Assembly: GCF_003946395.1 (NCBI RefSeq)
Contig: NZ_RHNZ01000004.1
Coordinates: forward strand, 62,001-126,000
DNA: 64,000 bases
Direction of reading: 5' to 3'
Origin: Levilactobacillus fuyuanensis
GTDB lineage: Bacteria > Bacillota > Bacilli > Lactobacillales > Lactobacillaceae
Within the stretch, counting starts at the first letter, position 1. Every line of letters starts with the position of its first letter. The notes under the pieces were generated by a model. That model worked only from the letters and a program-made list of their open reading frames with translations. It made no database searches and was not told where the DNA came from. The position numbers were made by a program, and so were the translations under genes. Shown here one piece after another: positions 33,555-42,567 of this stretch.

Positions 33555-33590
33555 ATCGTCTTGGAGAAATCCGGGACGATTTTTTGTTTT
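33555..33590 (+). terminator. Terminator of the second carboxypeptidase gene
   Basis: ATCGTC pairs with GACGAT, with an inner GG/CC pairing, followed by TTTTTTG. Confidence 0.8.
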
Positions 33591-33794
33591 GTGACCGACT
33601 ATTTTGCCAACCGATGATCATTTTGATGGATGAATCGATGGTGAAATGACTACCGGATTAAGTCGTTCATCCTGTCGGTATCCCTGATATGACGGTATTT
33701 GTTTTATGATTTTATTTGTAAGAGAAATGCGTTGTGTTGGGCCGGTTGGCCAGGTATGATGGGAATATGTTATATCGAGAAAGGGTGGAAATGG

Positions 33795-34610
33795 ATGCGG
33801 CCAAAAGTTATCGCAACGGATTTGGATGGGACGTTTTTAGATGAAAATGGTCACTACGATCAGCACCGCTTTGATGCCCAACTAGCGGCACTTACTCGCC
33901 GTGAAATGCGCTTTGTGGTAACGACGGGCGATCCCTTAGACCACGTCCAGGCATTATTTGCACCACTAGCCAATCGTGAAGCGTTGACCTATATCGTCGA
34001 GGATGGGGCGCTGACCGTGACGGGGACTGGTGAGCAACTGCAGTCCCAGGCGATTACACCGCAAGATTGGCGTGCGGCGGTGGCTTGGTTGAAGACGGCG
34101 CCAATCATGGCCGACTGCTTTGTCATTGTGTGCGGGCGGGATCGGGCGTACACCGAATTGTCAGCGACGAGTCAGCGATTCCACGAGTCCCAGGTCTTTT
34201 ACCCCAGTTTAACCAGTGTTCCGGATCTCCTTCAGGTGACGGATGCTGTGTTGAAGATCGATGTGACCTGGCTTAAGACGGATGTGACGGCACAAGTGAC
34301 CGCTTTTAACACGCGCTTTCGCAATCACCTGGTGGGCACTAGCAGTGGCTTGGGTGGCATGAATGTGACGTTACCGTTGGTCAGCAAGGCCGCTGCACTA
34401 TTAGCGTTAGGCCAAATCTGGGGCGTCCTGCCAGAACAAATGGCAGCGTTTGGCGATTCAGGTAACGACCACGCCATGTTAGAAATGGTAGGTCAGGGAT
34501 TTGCAGTTGCCAACGCCGATCCGGCCATTCTTACCGGGGACATTCATCGTCTGCCCGCGGACAATCAGGGGGGAGCGGTCAGCCGGCAGATTGACCAGTG
34601 GCTAGTTTAG
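33795..34610 (+). CDS. Cof-type HAD-superfamily phosphatase
   Basis: Cytoplasmic sugar- or flavin-phosphate phosphatase type, 271 residues. Motif I is DLDGTF (residues 9-14), motif II the threonine in VVTTGDP, motif III a lysine in the middle, and motif IV GDSGNDHAML; the C2-type cap lies between. The ATG at 33795 is favoured because GGGTGG precedes it and the frame upstream is non-coding in look. It is followed after 85 bases by the EIIC-like gene and may be cotranscribed. Substrate unknown. Confidence 0.88.
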   Translation: MRPKVIATDLDGTFLDENGHYDQHRFDAQLAALTRREMRFVVTTGDPLDHVQALFAPLANREALTYIVEDGALTVTGTGEQLQSQAITPQDWRAAVAWLKTAPIMADCFVIVCGRDRAYTELSATSQRFHESQVFYPSLTSVPDLLQVTDAVLKIDVTWLKTDVTAQVTAFNTRFRNHLVGTSSGLGGMNVTLPLVSKAAALLALGQIWGVLPEQMAAFGDSGNDHAMLEMVGQGFAVANADPAILTGDIHRLPADNQGGAVSRQIDQWLV

Positions 34611-34695
34611 GTGACTGCCAGACTAACTGAGTACCGTTCATATCAGAATGGCCACCAATTGCCGTACAATCAGCGGTATTGAGGGGGTGGTCCCA

Positions 34696-35988
34696 ATGGC
34701 TGAACGGACCAGTAGGGTTGGTCGTGACCTCATTGGATTTGAAGTTAAATTCCGACGCAACCGGCAGATAACTGCGATTTATCGGGCATTACGCCTGATT
34801 TTTCCCGTCATCTTGGTAGGAACGTTGGCAGATTTTATCAATCAGGCATGGTTACAGCGAAGCGGCTACTATTATCAGACGCTCCACGTGGTGAAGTGGG
34901 CGTTTCAACTGAAACTCTTTCGCCAATATCTAGGGCTTTTGAGTGCGGGAACGTTGGGCTTAACGGCAATCTTAATGGCTTTTGCGGTCAGCTTTTATCT
35001 CGTAGCGCCCGCCACGCCGTTGATTACCGATCGACTCATGGCGGGAATTATCGCCATTATTGCCTTGAAGTCGTTGAACGTGAATCGCCAGTCCGTGCTA
35101 AGCAACCATTCGATTCAGTGGCTCTCCAGTAATCTGGGCCTCTCTGGCATCTTAGTTGGGGTTCTGGTTGGTTTTTTGGTGGGTAATGGGTACCGCTGGC
35201 TGATTAATCATCAGGACCCGGGACACGAGCATCTGGAGCAGACAGTTGGGGTGGTTAGTCTCTGGTTAGTTGTTTTGACGGGACTCGGTTTTATCTGGGT
35301 CAGTACCCAGACCGTCAGTTTAAATGCGGCCTTGTTGGCATTGGCGCGGTGGCCGTTTCAATTGCCACATAGCCTGGGAACACTGCTAGGCTTTGGCTTG
35401 CTCACGGGAACCTGCCAATGGTTGGGAATTCTAGGCCCAATTGCCAGTGTCGGCGGACAATCGATCGAGGCAGCGCAGAACCTGGCCGCAGTATTGAATC
35501 ACAGTGGCTGGCAGGTGCCACATCCGATTACACTGCACACCGTCGTTGATGTGTATGCTACGAGTGGCGGTCCGGGGATGGTCCTGGCGCTCTTACTCGC
35601 TATCTTTTTGGTTCGGCATAATGCGGCACAGCGACGGATGGGCTGGTACTGCTTGGTACCGACCCTAGGAAACTTTAATGCACCGTTATTGATGGGCTTG
35701 CCCGTTATTTTTAGTCCGATATTGTTTTTACCGTTCATCCTTGCACCGTTAGTCTGTATTGCACTGAGTTGGACGGCTTTAGTCCTGCATTGGGTGCCTG
35801 CAGTAGCTTATCCGTTGGCAAACGGGACACCGGGACTCTTACAAGCCTTTCTGGGAACCGGCGGCAGTTGGGCCGCACTGGCCTTGGCTGTAGTAGAATT
35901 AGGCATCAGTACAGCCATCTATTATCCGTTCGTCAAATGGGCAGGAATTGCAGAGGAGGCGGTCGGTTATGAAACGAAGATTTCGTAG
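34696..35988 (+). CDS. PTS EIIC-like membrane protein, lactose/cellobiose family, degenerate
   Basis: A 430-residue protein with about ten membrane segments. The C-terminal half aligns by eye with EIIC of the lactose/cellobiose PTS family: TSGGPGMVLALLLAIF, then the FGLP region, FIPFILAPLV-like FLPFILAPLVC, and the final IYYPFVKW. The sugar-binding motif NxNEPxxFGLP reads NFNAPLLMGLP (about residues 327-337), so the key glutamate is alanine. No EIIA or EIIB gene is near. The N-terminal 60 residues differ from EIIC. Start at 34696 by GAGGGGGTGG. It overlaps the next gene by 20 bases. Function may not be sugar uptake. Confidence 0.8.
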   Translation: MAERTSRVGRDLIGFEVKFRRNRQITAIYRALRLIFPVILVGTLADFINQAWLQRSGYYYQTLHVVKWAFQLKLFRQYLGLLSAGTLGLTAILMAFAVSFYLVAPATPLITDRLMAGIIAIIALKSLNVNRQSVLSNHSIQWLSSNLGLSGILVGVLVGFLVGNGYRWLINHQDPGHEHLEQTVGVVSLWLVVLTGLGFIWVSTQTVSLNAALLALARWPFQLPHSLGTLLGFGLLTGTCQWLGILGPIASVGGQSIEAAQNLAAVLNHSGWQVPHPITLHTVVDVYATSGGPGMVLALLLAIFLVRHNAAQRRMGWYCLVPTLGNFNAPLLMGLPVIFSPILFLPFILAPLVCIALSWTALVLHWVPAVAYPLANGTPGLLQAFLGTGGSWAALALAVVELGISTAIYYPFVKWAGIAEEAVGYETKIS

Positions 35989-36778
35989 CTTGGGGATCAT
36001 TCTCCTAATCTTGGTGGCACTCTGTGTTCCAGGATTACTTTGGCGGTCACAGCAACGCGCCAACGTGCAGGCAAACTATCGGAGTGCCATGGCCCCAGTC
36101 TTTCTGGTGCCAGGATCAAGCGCCACGCAGAACCGCTTCAATGCGCTGGTTGCGGAGCTTAATCGGGAGACGCCACATCAGCACAGCCTGTTACGTGTTG
36201 AAGTCATGACCGACGGGACGTTGAAGTATACCGGCAGTGTTCGGCCAACTGACAAGCAACCCATTATTGTCGTGGGCTTTGAGAATCATCACGACGGTTA
36301 CGCCACAATTCAGAAGCAGGCTAAGTGGTTTACGATTGCCTTTAAAGCCTTGCAACAAACGTATCACTTCAACCATTTTTCGGCGATGGGTCACTCCAAT
36401 GGCGGATTAGTATTGACGATTTTCTTGGAGGATGACGTTGCCCGAACCAAGACGCATGCCGATCGGTTAATGACGATCGCCTCACCATTTAATTTGGAAG
36501 AATCCGATCAAAATGTAGATACGCCACTTTTTAAGCAGCTTAGTGGCAATCGTAAGCGGCTGCCTAAGGCACTGACGGTCTACTCGATTGCTGGGAGCGA
36601 AGGTTATTCTGGCGACGGGATTGTGCCGTTTGACAGTGTGAACCGCGGCAAGCTGATCTTTCAGGGCCAAGTTAAGCATTTTACGCAAATGACGGTGACC
36701 GGCGCGAATGCCAACCACGCCGATCTACCAGAGAACCAGCAGATTGTCGCGTTGATCCGCCAAGACCTTTTGAAATAG
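35969..36778 (+). CDS. DUF915-type alpha/beta hydrolase, membrane-anchored
   Basis: A 269-residue protein with an N-terminal hydrophobic span (LGIILLILVALCVPGLLW) likely to be a signal anchor. The hydrolase part begins APVFLVPGSSATQNRF (oxyanion region) and has the nucleophile Ser in AMGHSNGG and a histidine in NANHADLP. DUF915 hydrolases are common on the surface of lactobacilli and their substrates are unknown. AGGAGG lies ten bases before the ATG. It overlaps the EIIC-like gene, so both are one transcript. Confidence 0.87.
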   Translation: MKRRFRSLGIILLILVALCVPGLLWRSQQRANVQANYRSAMAPVFLVPGSSATQNRFNALVAELNRETPHQHSLLRVEVMTDGTLKYTGSVRPTDKQPIIVVGFENHHDGYATIQKQAKWFTIAFKALQQTYHFNHFSAMGHSNGGLVLTIFLEDDVARTKTHADRLMTIASPFNLEESDQNVDTPLFKQLSGNRKRLPKALTVYSIAGSEGYSGDGIVPFDSVNRGKLIFQGQVKHFTQMTVTGANANHADLPENQQIVALIRQDLLK

Positions 36779-36839
36779 TCTGGGTTTAATTCGTAACCGG
36801 TTACGTGTAAAATGGAAGGCATACGGAGGACGAAAACGA

Positions 36840-37655
36840 ATGACAAAAATGATTGCACTCGACCTAGACGAGACGCTACTGAACACCGATAAGACCATTA
36901 GTGAGGAGAACGCCGCTGCTTTGCGCAAGCTCCACACCGCTGGCATCAAAGTGGTCCTTTGCACCGGCCGCCCAATCAATGCGATTTGGGGCTACCTCGA
37001 ACAACTTGGCCTAACGACCGCCGAAGACTACACAATTACCTTCAACGGAGCGTTGGTTATTCAAAATACAACTAAAGAAGCTTTGGCGCAAAGTGGGCTT
37101 AGTAAGCACGACTTCCAGCCACTTCACGCTTTTGCCGAGGAAAACGGGTACCCACTCGATATCTTGGACTTTGATCAAGTTTATCCCGTGTCAGACCTGA
37201 CACCCTCGGTCTACCAACACATGTTGAAGGCACCGATGGACTTTATCCCAACGGCGTTTGCTGATTTGCCAGAACACCTCTTTAGTAAGGCCGTGATGGC
37301 AACGGATGCAGACGTCTTAGATCAAGTCGTTTCTAAATTGACGCCGGAACTGCACGACTTGTATCATGTGGTGCGGTCACAACCAAAGATTCTTGAATTC
37401 TTGGCTGCCGACATGGACAAGGCGGTTGGCTTGGGCCAACTGTTGACACACTTTGGTTGGGACTTCGATGACTTGATGGCCTTCGGCGACGCTGAAAATG
37501 ATTTAGGGATGATTAAGGCTGCTGGAGATGGGGTTGCCATGCTAAATGGTCAACCTGAAATCAAGGCGGCTGCCAATCATCAGACACCGACAACGAATAA
37601 TGAAGCCGGAGTCGCTGAGTACTTGAAACAACGTTTTGCAGAGATCTTAGACTAA
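36840..37655 (+). CDS. Cof-type HAD-superfamily phosphatase, second copy
   Basis: 271 residues, same fold as the gene at 33795 but only distantly similar. Motif I is DLDETL (residues 7-12), motif II LCTGRP, motif III a lysine before AVGLGQLL, motif IV GDAENDLGM. The acceptor position reads DLDE, as in YidA/Cof proteins that act on sugar phosphates. CGGAGGA precedes the ATG. It ends 80 bases before a secreted protein. Confidence 0.9.
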   Translation: MTKMIALDLDETLLNTDKTISEENAAALRKLHTAGIKVVLCTGRPINAIWGYLEQLGLTTAEDYTITFNGALVIQNTTKEALAQSGLSKHDFQPLHAFAEENGYPLDILDFDQVYPVSDLTPSVYQHMLKAPMDFIPTAFADLPEHLFSKAVMATDADVLDQVVSKLTPELHDLYHVVRSQPKILEFLAADMDKAVGLGQLLTHFGWDFDDLMAFGDAENDLGMIKAAGDGVAMLNGQPEIKAAANHQTPTTNNEAGVAEYLKQRFAEILD

Positions 37656-37736
37656 CGGTTGAGACTTCTTGCAATCGCAAAATAATAATGGCACTATAAA
37701 AGGTGTAGCGGATGAATTTTAAGGAGGATTATCGTC

Positions 37737-38390
37737 ATGAAACGTTTAATGGTTAAGTTAGGACTAACAGTGATGGCATTGGGGACCCTGGGTGGGGTCG
37801 TTGCACCAAGCGTATCTGCTAGTGCTGCCAAGAAACCAACAATCAACAATACCGATTTGAAACGGTACTACAAGAATGCCAAGTCAAAGACGGCCTTTTA
37901 CTTTAAGACGTACAAATCAGGCGGCAAAACCGGCACGATGCTGATTCTTGGTGACTTTGGGTCCACACCAAACGTGAAGTACGGTGTGCCAACTTCAACC
38001 AAGCTGAGTAAGAATCGGCAAACGTTGACAACAAAGTACAAGTTAATCCAATTTAAGACCAGTGATGCTAACAAGACGACGACTTCGTTGACCAAAAAGA
38101 CTTACACCTTTAAGTTAACGAAGAAGTCGAGTACGAAGTTCACTGCTAAGATTGCAGGGACAAAGGCTAACCGGCATTTAGCAACAACCGGGAAGACTTA
38201 CACGTACACCAAGACGAAGACGAGTCCAGCCGCGGCTTATGGCAAGAAGTACGTTAAGCCAGTATTGTACAAGCAATACATGAAGGCTTTTGAGAGTTTG
38301 GATGCGGCTAATCAAAAGAAATATGCCAATCAATATGCAAATTCTGGTGTTAAGACCATGACCAGTAACTTTAATTACAAGACAAAATAA
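37737..38390 (+). CDS. Secreted Lys/Thr-rich protein, unknown function
   Basis: A 217-residue protein with a signal peptide of about 31 residues (MKRLMVKLGLTVMALGTLGG to SASAA). The mature part is strongly basic and Thr/Lys/Tyr-rich, with short beta-type repeats (KTYTFKLTKKSSTKFTAK). No enzyme motif or anchor is seen. A small extracellular or wall-bound protein is likely; similar lactobacillar proteins are uncharacterised. AAGGAGGA precedes the ATG. Confidence 0.8.
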   Translation: MKRLMVKLGLTVMALGTLGGVVAPSVSASAAKKPTINNTDLKRYYKNAKSKTAFYFKTYKSGGKTGTMLILGDFGSTPNVKYGVPTSTKLSKNRQTLTTKYKLIQFKTSDANKTTTSLTKKTYTFKLTKKSSTKFTAKIAGTKANRHLATTGKTYTYTKTKTSPAAAYGKKYVKPVLYKQYMKAFESLDAANQKKYANQYANSGVKTMTSNFNYKTK

Positions 38391-38400
38391 ACCTGATTCT

Positions 38401-38446
38401 AGCGAGTGACAAGCCCCAATTAATTGGCGTTGCCGCTCGTTTTTTG
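38401..38446 (+). terminator. Terminator of the secreted protein gene
   Basis: AGCGAGTGACAA pairs with TTGCCGCTCG (imperfect) and is followed by TTTTTTG. Confidence 0.8.
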
Positions 38447-38468
38447 TTGCCTTGAAAAAGCGTAGCGC

Positions 38469-38500
38469 AAAAAAATCCCACCATCGCGAGACGGCGGGAT
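38469..38500 (-). terminator. Terminator of the nucleoside hydrolase gene
   Basis: On the minus strand ATCCCGCC pairs with GGTGGGAT and is followed by TTTTTTTGC, 16 bases past the stop. Confidence 0.85.
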
Positions 38501-38515
38501 TCAAATGACTTAAAT

Positions 38516-39472
38516 TTAGTTTTGCTTGAACAGGTTCGTCAAGTATTCCATAAAGGTCTTCAGGTAACGGTCCTTATCAACCGCAACAGAAACCTTCACG
38601 TTAGTTGGTTCGTTCAACCGGTTATCGTCACCGATGGTCCGGCCGTAAGTTTCCTTGTTGTAGTTAACAACCATGTTGAGGTCGATCGTAGTCACGAAGC
38701 TAGGGTCCAAAGCAACCCCAACGGCCAGTGGGTCATGCAAAGCACAGCCACCCAGGTTATCGTTAACATCGACGTAGGCTTGGATGTAGTAGTCCACGAT
38801 GTCGGCAAACTTTTCACCGGCTTCGGTACCTAAGTCACGCCATTGTTGGGTTTCCTTCTTGGTTAAAAGAGTCCGCAACGTAACGTCCAGGCCAACCATA
38901 GTTGAATGCATTGGACTAGTTAATACGGCGTTAGCAGCTTCAGCATCTTGGTTGATGTTGGCTTCAGCGTAAGCCGTAACGTTACCAGGAACAGTTAAGG
39001 CACCACCCATGAAGGTCATGTTGCCAATTTCCGTCGCAATTTCTGGGGCTTTCTTTAAAGCAGCAGCCAAGTTGGTCATTGGACCAGTTGGAACTAACGT
39101 TAAATCTTTACCATACTTGTGAACGGAATCGATTAAGAAGTCCACACCGGATTCCTTTTCGATAGCGCGCTTAGGTGCTGGCAAGTCGACTTGGCCGATC
39201 CCATTTTCACCGTGGATGTCGGCACTAACTTGCATCCGATCAAAGTGATCACTGGTTGAGGAATGACTTTCACCTAGGTAAACGGGGATGTCGGTGTGGC
39301 CGAGGAGTTCCAAAATCTTTAAGGAGTTTTGGCCACCTGCTTCAACAACGACGTTACCGTAAGAACCGATGATCCCGATTAAGTCCACATCTGGGGCACC
39401 TAATGCGTAAGCAATTGCTAAGGAATCATCGATACCAGTATCTAAGTCTAAAATCATTTTACGTTTTGCCAT
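38516..39472 (-). CDS. Inosine/uridine-preferring nucleoside hydrolase
   Basis: Cleaves the N-glycosidic bond of ribonucleosides for salvage; 318 residues, family length. The calcium-binding signature LDLDTGIDDSLA is at residues 7-18, the VPTGPMTNLA loop and the MGGA segment follow, and the C-terminal active-site part reads HDPLAVGVAL. It is a single gene with its own terminator. Substrate preference (pyrimidine versus purine) cannot be set by eye. Confidence 0.93.
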   Translation of the reverse strand: MAKRKMILDLDTGIDDSLAIAYALGAPDVDLIGIIGSYGNVVVEAGGQNSLKILELLGHTDIPVYLGESHSSTSDHFDRMQVSADIHGENGIGQVDLPAPKRAIEKESGVDFLIDSVHKYGKDLTLVPTGPMTNLAAALKKAPEIATEIGNMTFMGGALTVPGNVTAYAEANINQDAEAANAVLTSPMHSTMVGLDVTLRTLLTKKETQQWRDLGTEAGEKFADIVDYYIQAYVDVNDNLGGCALHDPLAVGVALDPSFVTTIDLNMVVNYNKETYGRTIGDDNRLNEPTNVKVSVAVDKDRYLKTFMEYLTNLFKQN

Positions 39473-39649
39473 GATATAATTGTCTCCCCTTTGATCTATA
39501 TTTAATTGGCTGAGCGCCTACTACAACTATAATGTAACGGTTTACAATTAGCAAGCGGTCTTGGAATCAAGTTGAAGCGTTACGGTATTCACGGTAAACT
39601 AAGAATCAGGTTCAAACGTTATAATGAGCCAGTCAAGGGGGATTGGGCA

Positions 39650-40693
39650 ATGGCGAATAAAGAGTCAGTGAAGCCGACAAAACGGCATTTTGAGTATCAC
39701 AACCATTTACTAGATGATGCAACAAAGGAAATGAACGAATGGACCGGAGAAAATAAAGTTGTAGAAATTCATTTATTTTCAATGTTTTCGGAGGTCTTTA
39801 AACACCACGATTTAGACGATGCGGAGTCGCTATTTATTGTTGGTACCAAAGAAACCACGCCTTCGCTGGAGGCCGTGTCGACCGCACCAGTGAAACCGTG
39901 GCTATTTTCCCGAGTGTTCGCACTATTGGGGGCCAGCTTTGTCCTGTTAGCTTTATTATTCTTGGGATTTCGAAGCAACAACGCTGTTCCTGGAATGATC
40001 TTTATTGGGTCGTTAACCGTGCCATTTTCACTCATGATTATGTTTTTTGAAATCAATGTTTTCCGCAATATTTCGGTTTATCAACTCATGGCGGTCTTTC
40101 TGGTCGGTGGTATTCTGTCGCTGGTAGCCACAATGATTCTCTATTCGTTGATTCCATCAGGGAACGGCGTGTCGTGGGAATCAGCGTTGATCGTGGGCTT
40201 CATTGAAGAGACTGCCAAGATGTTAGTTATCGCATTCTTCATCAACCGCTTTCGCTTGAATTATATCTTCAACGGCCTGCTATTGGGTGCAGCCATTGGG
40301 GCTGGATTCGCCGTCTTCGAAACGGCGGGGTACACCGGCCAATATGGCTTGGTAACCTTACTGATGCGCAGCTGGCAGGCGATTGGAACGCATACCATCT
40401 GGTCCGCCATCATGGGCGCGGCCATCATGCTTGCCAAGGAACGGCATCAGCCCGTGACTGGGAGTAATATCGTGGCACCAAAGTTTCTGCGGTTTTACCT
40501 TTTAGCTATCCTGCTCCACGCCGGCTGGGATTGGAACGCGCCATTTGACGTGTTAGATATCCTCTACCTCCAGCAATGGGCGCTGATTGCCATCGGGTGG
40601 TTGGCCATCTTCGTGCTGATCAATGCTGGTTTGCGGGAAGTCAGAACCCTTCAAGGACAGCGAATATTGAAGAATAGTCAGCTAGGCGGATAG
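39650..40693 (+). CDS. PrsW-family intramembrane protease-like protein
   Basis: A 347-residue membrane protein. About 85 soluble residues are followed by eight or so hydrophobic segments. The PrsW hallmarks are present: FIEETAKML (two glutamates), AAIGAGFAVFETAGY, a histidine in GTHTIWSAIMG, and a late HAGWDWN. In Bacillus PrsW cleaves an anti-sigma factor; no sigma pair is near here. AAGGGGG before the ATG at 39650 fixes the start. Its last 16 bases overlap the 3' end of the convergent hydrolase gene. Confidence 0.88.
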   Translation: MANKESVKPTKRHFEYHNHLLDDATKEMNEWTGENKVVEIHLFSMFSEVFKHHDLDDAESLFIVGTKETTPSLEAVSTAPVKPWLFSRVFALLGASFVLLALLFLGFRSNNAVPGMIFIGSLTVPFSLMIMFFEINVFRNISVYQLMAVFLVGGILSLVATMILYSLIPSGNGVSWESALIVGFIEETAKMLVIAFFINRFRLNYIFNGLLLGAAIGAGFAVFETAGYTGQYGLVTLLMRSWQAIGTHTIWSAIMGAAIMLAKERHQPVTGSNIVAPKFLRFYLLAILLHAGWDWNAPFDVLDILYLQQWALIAIGWLAIFVLINAGLREVRTLQGQRILKNSQLGG

Positions 40694-41433
40694 AGAAATT
40701 CAATGATTTTGCGATCAATCGCCGGGTTCTCGTGGAGGAGGGAGTGCTGCATGTCCCACACAGGACCGCGTAATTCTTCAAAACGATAGCTACCAATGTG
40801 GCCCGCGACCAGACGACGCAGGGGTGTCGTTGTATTTACGGGCACCTCGCTATCATTTCCAGTTAGGCCAATGTTACCGGCGAGATTCAAGATGTGTAGC
40901 TGTGGGTAGTGGACGTGTAGCGGCGTGCAACCAGGGAAATCGGCACCGATGCAGACAATCCGGCTGACCGTTACGGGTGCGTGCCGCTTCTGATTTAAGT
41001 AATCATAAGCAATCGTGCCACCCGAGGAGTGGCCGACGAAGTTAACGTGGGTAATCCCGTAGCGCGCACGTAACTGGGTTAGCACGGTCACAAGCTGGCG
41101 AGCTTCCTTGGCGGCATGAGTGTTATCTTGGAAAAGTACGGGTACCAACGGATTGGAGGTCACAGACTCGTGCTGGTGCCAATTGACCCGACCATTATCG
41201 GTCACGTGTGCGGTCAAACTAAAATGCGCCAATTGGGGCCGATTTAGGCTGAGTACCATGTCACGCATGGAAAGCCAGCCGCCACTATTTCCGGGTAAGA
41301 AGAGGGTGGCCGTGCGGGTCTGTGGCACGTGAGTCGCGGCCAAAGTGGCTTGGCGCGCGTGCCAGCCCCAAGCGAGCGCCCCCAGTGTGACGAGTGTGGT
41401 CAGTAAAATTGTGAGTCCACGCAAATGTTTCAT
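40678..41433 (-). CDS. DUF915-type alpha/beta hydrolase, membrane-anchored
   Basis: A 251-residue protein of the same family as the gene at 35969. A hydrophobic N-terminal span (GLTILLTTLVTLGALAWGW) is followed by TATLFLPGNSGG, the nucleophile Ser in FVGHSSGG, and the histidine in AGHIGSYRF or MQHSLLHE. The ATG at 41433 follows GAGGAG at 11 bases. It converges on and overlaps the PrsW-like gene, and is divergent from the reductase at 41486. Substrate unknown. Confidence 0.85.
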   Translation of the reverse strand: MKHLRGLTILLTTLVTLGALAWGWHARQATLAATHVPQTRTATLFLPGNSGGWLSMRDMVLSLNRPQLAHFSLTAHVTDNGRVNWHQHESVTSNPLVPVLFQDNTHAAKEARQLVTVLTQLRARYGITHVNFVGHSSGGTIAYDYLNQKRHAPVTVSRIVCIGADFPGCTPLHVHYPQLHILNLAGNIGLTGNDSEVPVNTTTPLRRLVAGHIGSYRFEELRGPVWDMQHSLLHENPAIDRKIIEFLYPPS

Positions 41434-41485
41434 GGCCGCCGTCTCCTCAAATGTTTTTTGTGACAAAGAAATGGAGTTTAAAATA

Positions 41486-42481
41486 ATGACAGAATCCTAT
41501 GATATTACGATTGTTGGTGGTGGCCCGGTCGGCATGTTTGCCGCGTTTTACGCCGGGATGCACAATGCCAAGACACAAGTTATCGAGAGCCTATCGGAAT
41601 TGGGCGGGCAGGTCAACGCTCTCTACCCGGAGAAGACAATTCTCGATGTTGCGGGCTTCCCAGGCATCACCGGCCGTGACCTAATTGCCGGGCAGCGTGA
41701 GCAGCTCAAGCAATTTCCGTTGACCATCAAAACTGGTGAATCGGTAACCAACGTAACGCCCAACGTGGATGGCTTCTTGATCACCACGCCGAAGGGCACG
41801 AGTCAGACACGGGCTGTGATCGTTGCGGTGGGAAATGGGGCCTTTAAGCCGCGCAAATTGAATGTGGCCAACGCCGACAATTTCGCCGGCAAGCAGCTCT
41901 TCTACAGCGTTCGTGACTTGGAAAAATTCCGTGGTCACCGTGTGATGGTGGCCGGGGGTGGTGACGCTGCCATTGACCAGGCCCTGATGTTAGAGCCAGT
42001 CGCAAAGTCGGTTACGTTGCTTCATCGCCGCGCCCAATTCAGAGGGTTAGCCCACATGGTGGATTTGCTTCACGACTCGACTGTTAATGTGAAGACACCA
42101 TACCTGATTCGGAACCTGCAAGCCACGGCCGAGGGTGCCTTGGATGTGACGTTGAAGCCGGTCGGCGTAGACGCCGAGATGGTTCATCAAGTCATTGACG
42201 ATTTGGTCGTCAGCTATGGGTTTACCGCCGACCACTCAGCCTTGGCCGCTTGGGACGTTGCTATGGCTGAGGAACGGCGCTTGATTGCCGTCGATCGCCA
42301 GATGGCAACCAGTGTTCCCGGTATCTATGCGATTGGGGATGGGGCCACCTATCCCGGTAAAGAGCCCTTGATTGCCGTTGGTTATGGTGAAGCACCAATT
42401 GCTGTGCAAGCCATTATGAATACAATTTTTCCCGACCGTCGGGGCCCAGTTCATAGTACATCGATTACGCTTAAACCTTAG
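41486..42481 (+). CDS. Ferredoxin/flavodoxin-NADP reductase, thioredoxin-reductase-like
   Basis: A 331-residue flavoenzyme. The FAD site is ITIVGGGPVGMFAAFYAG (residues 8-25), the NADPH site is VMVAGGGDAAIDQALML near residue 155, and the C-terminal FAD motif is IYAIGDGATYPGK. There is no CxxC pair, so it is not a thioredoxin reductase but the type 2 ferredoxin-NADP reductase found in Gram-positives (YumC-like). The ATG at 41486 is chosen for GGAG nine bases upstream. It ends at a bidirectional terminator before ltaS. Confidence 0.9.
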   Translation: MTESYDITIVGGGPVGMFAAFYAGMHNAKTQVIESLSELGGQVNALYPEKTILDVAGFPGITGRDLIAGQREQLKQFPLTIKTGESVTNVTPNVDGFLITTPKGTSQTRAVIVAVGNGAFKPRKLNVANADNFAGKQLFYSVRDLEKFRGHRVMVAGGGDAAIDQALMLEPVAKSVTLLHRRAQFRGLAHMVDLLHDSTVNVKTPYLIRNLQATAEGALDVTLKPVGVDAEMVHQVIDDLVVSYGFTADHSALAAWDVAMAEERRLIAVDRQMATSVPGIYAIGDGATYPGKEPLIAVGYGEAPIAVQAIMNTIFPDRRGPVHSTSITLKP

Positions 42482-42501
42482 ATTTTAAGTCCTTTGAATG
42501 C

Positions 42502-42551
42502 AAAGAAGCTATCCGCTCAACGTTAAGATTGAACGGATAGCTTCTTTATTT
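42502..42551. terminator. Bidirectional terminator between reductase and ltaS
   Basis: AAAGAAGCTATCCG pairs with CGGATAGCTTCTTT, with an inner TCAA/TTGA pairing, followed by ATTTTAT on the plus strand. Confidence 0.9.
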
Positions 42552-42567
42552 TATGGTCAATGACGAC

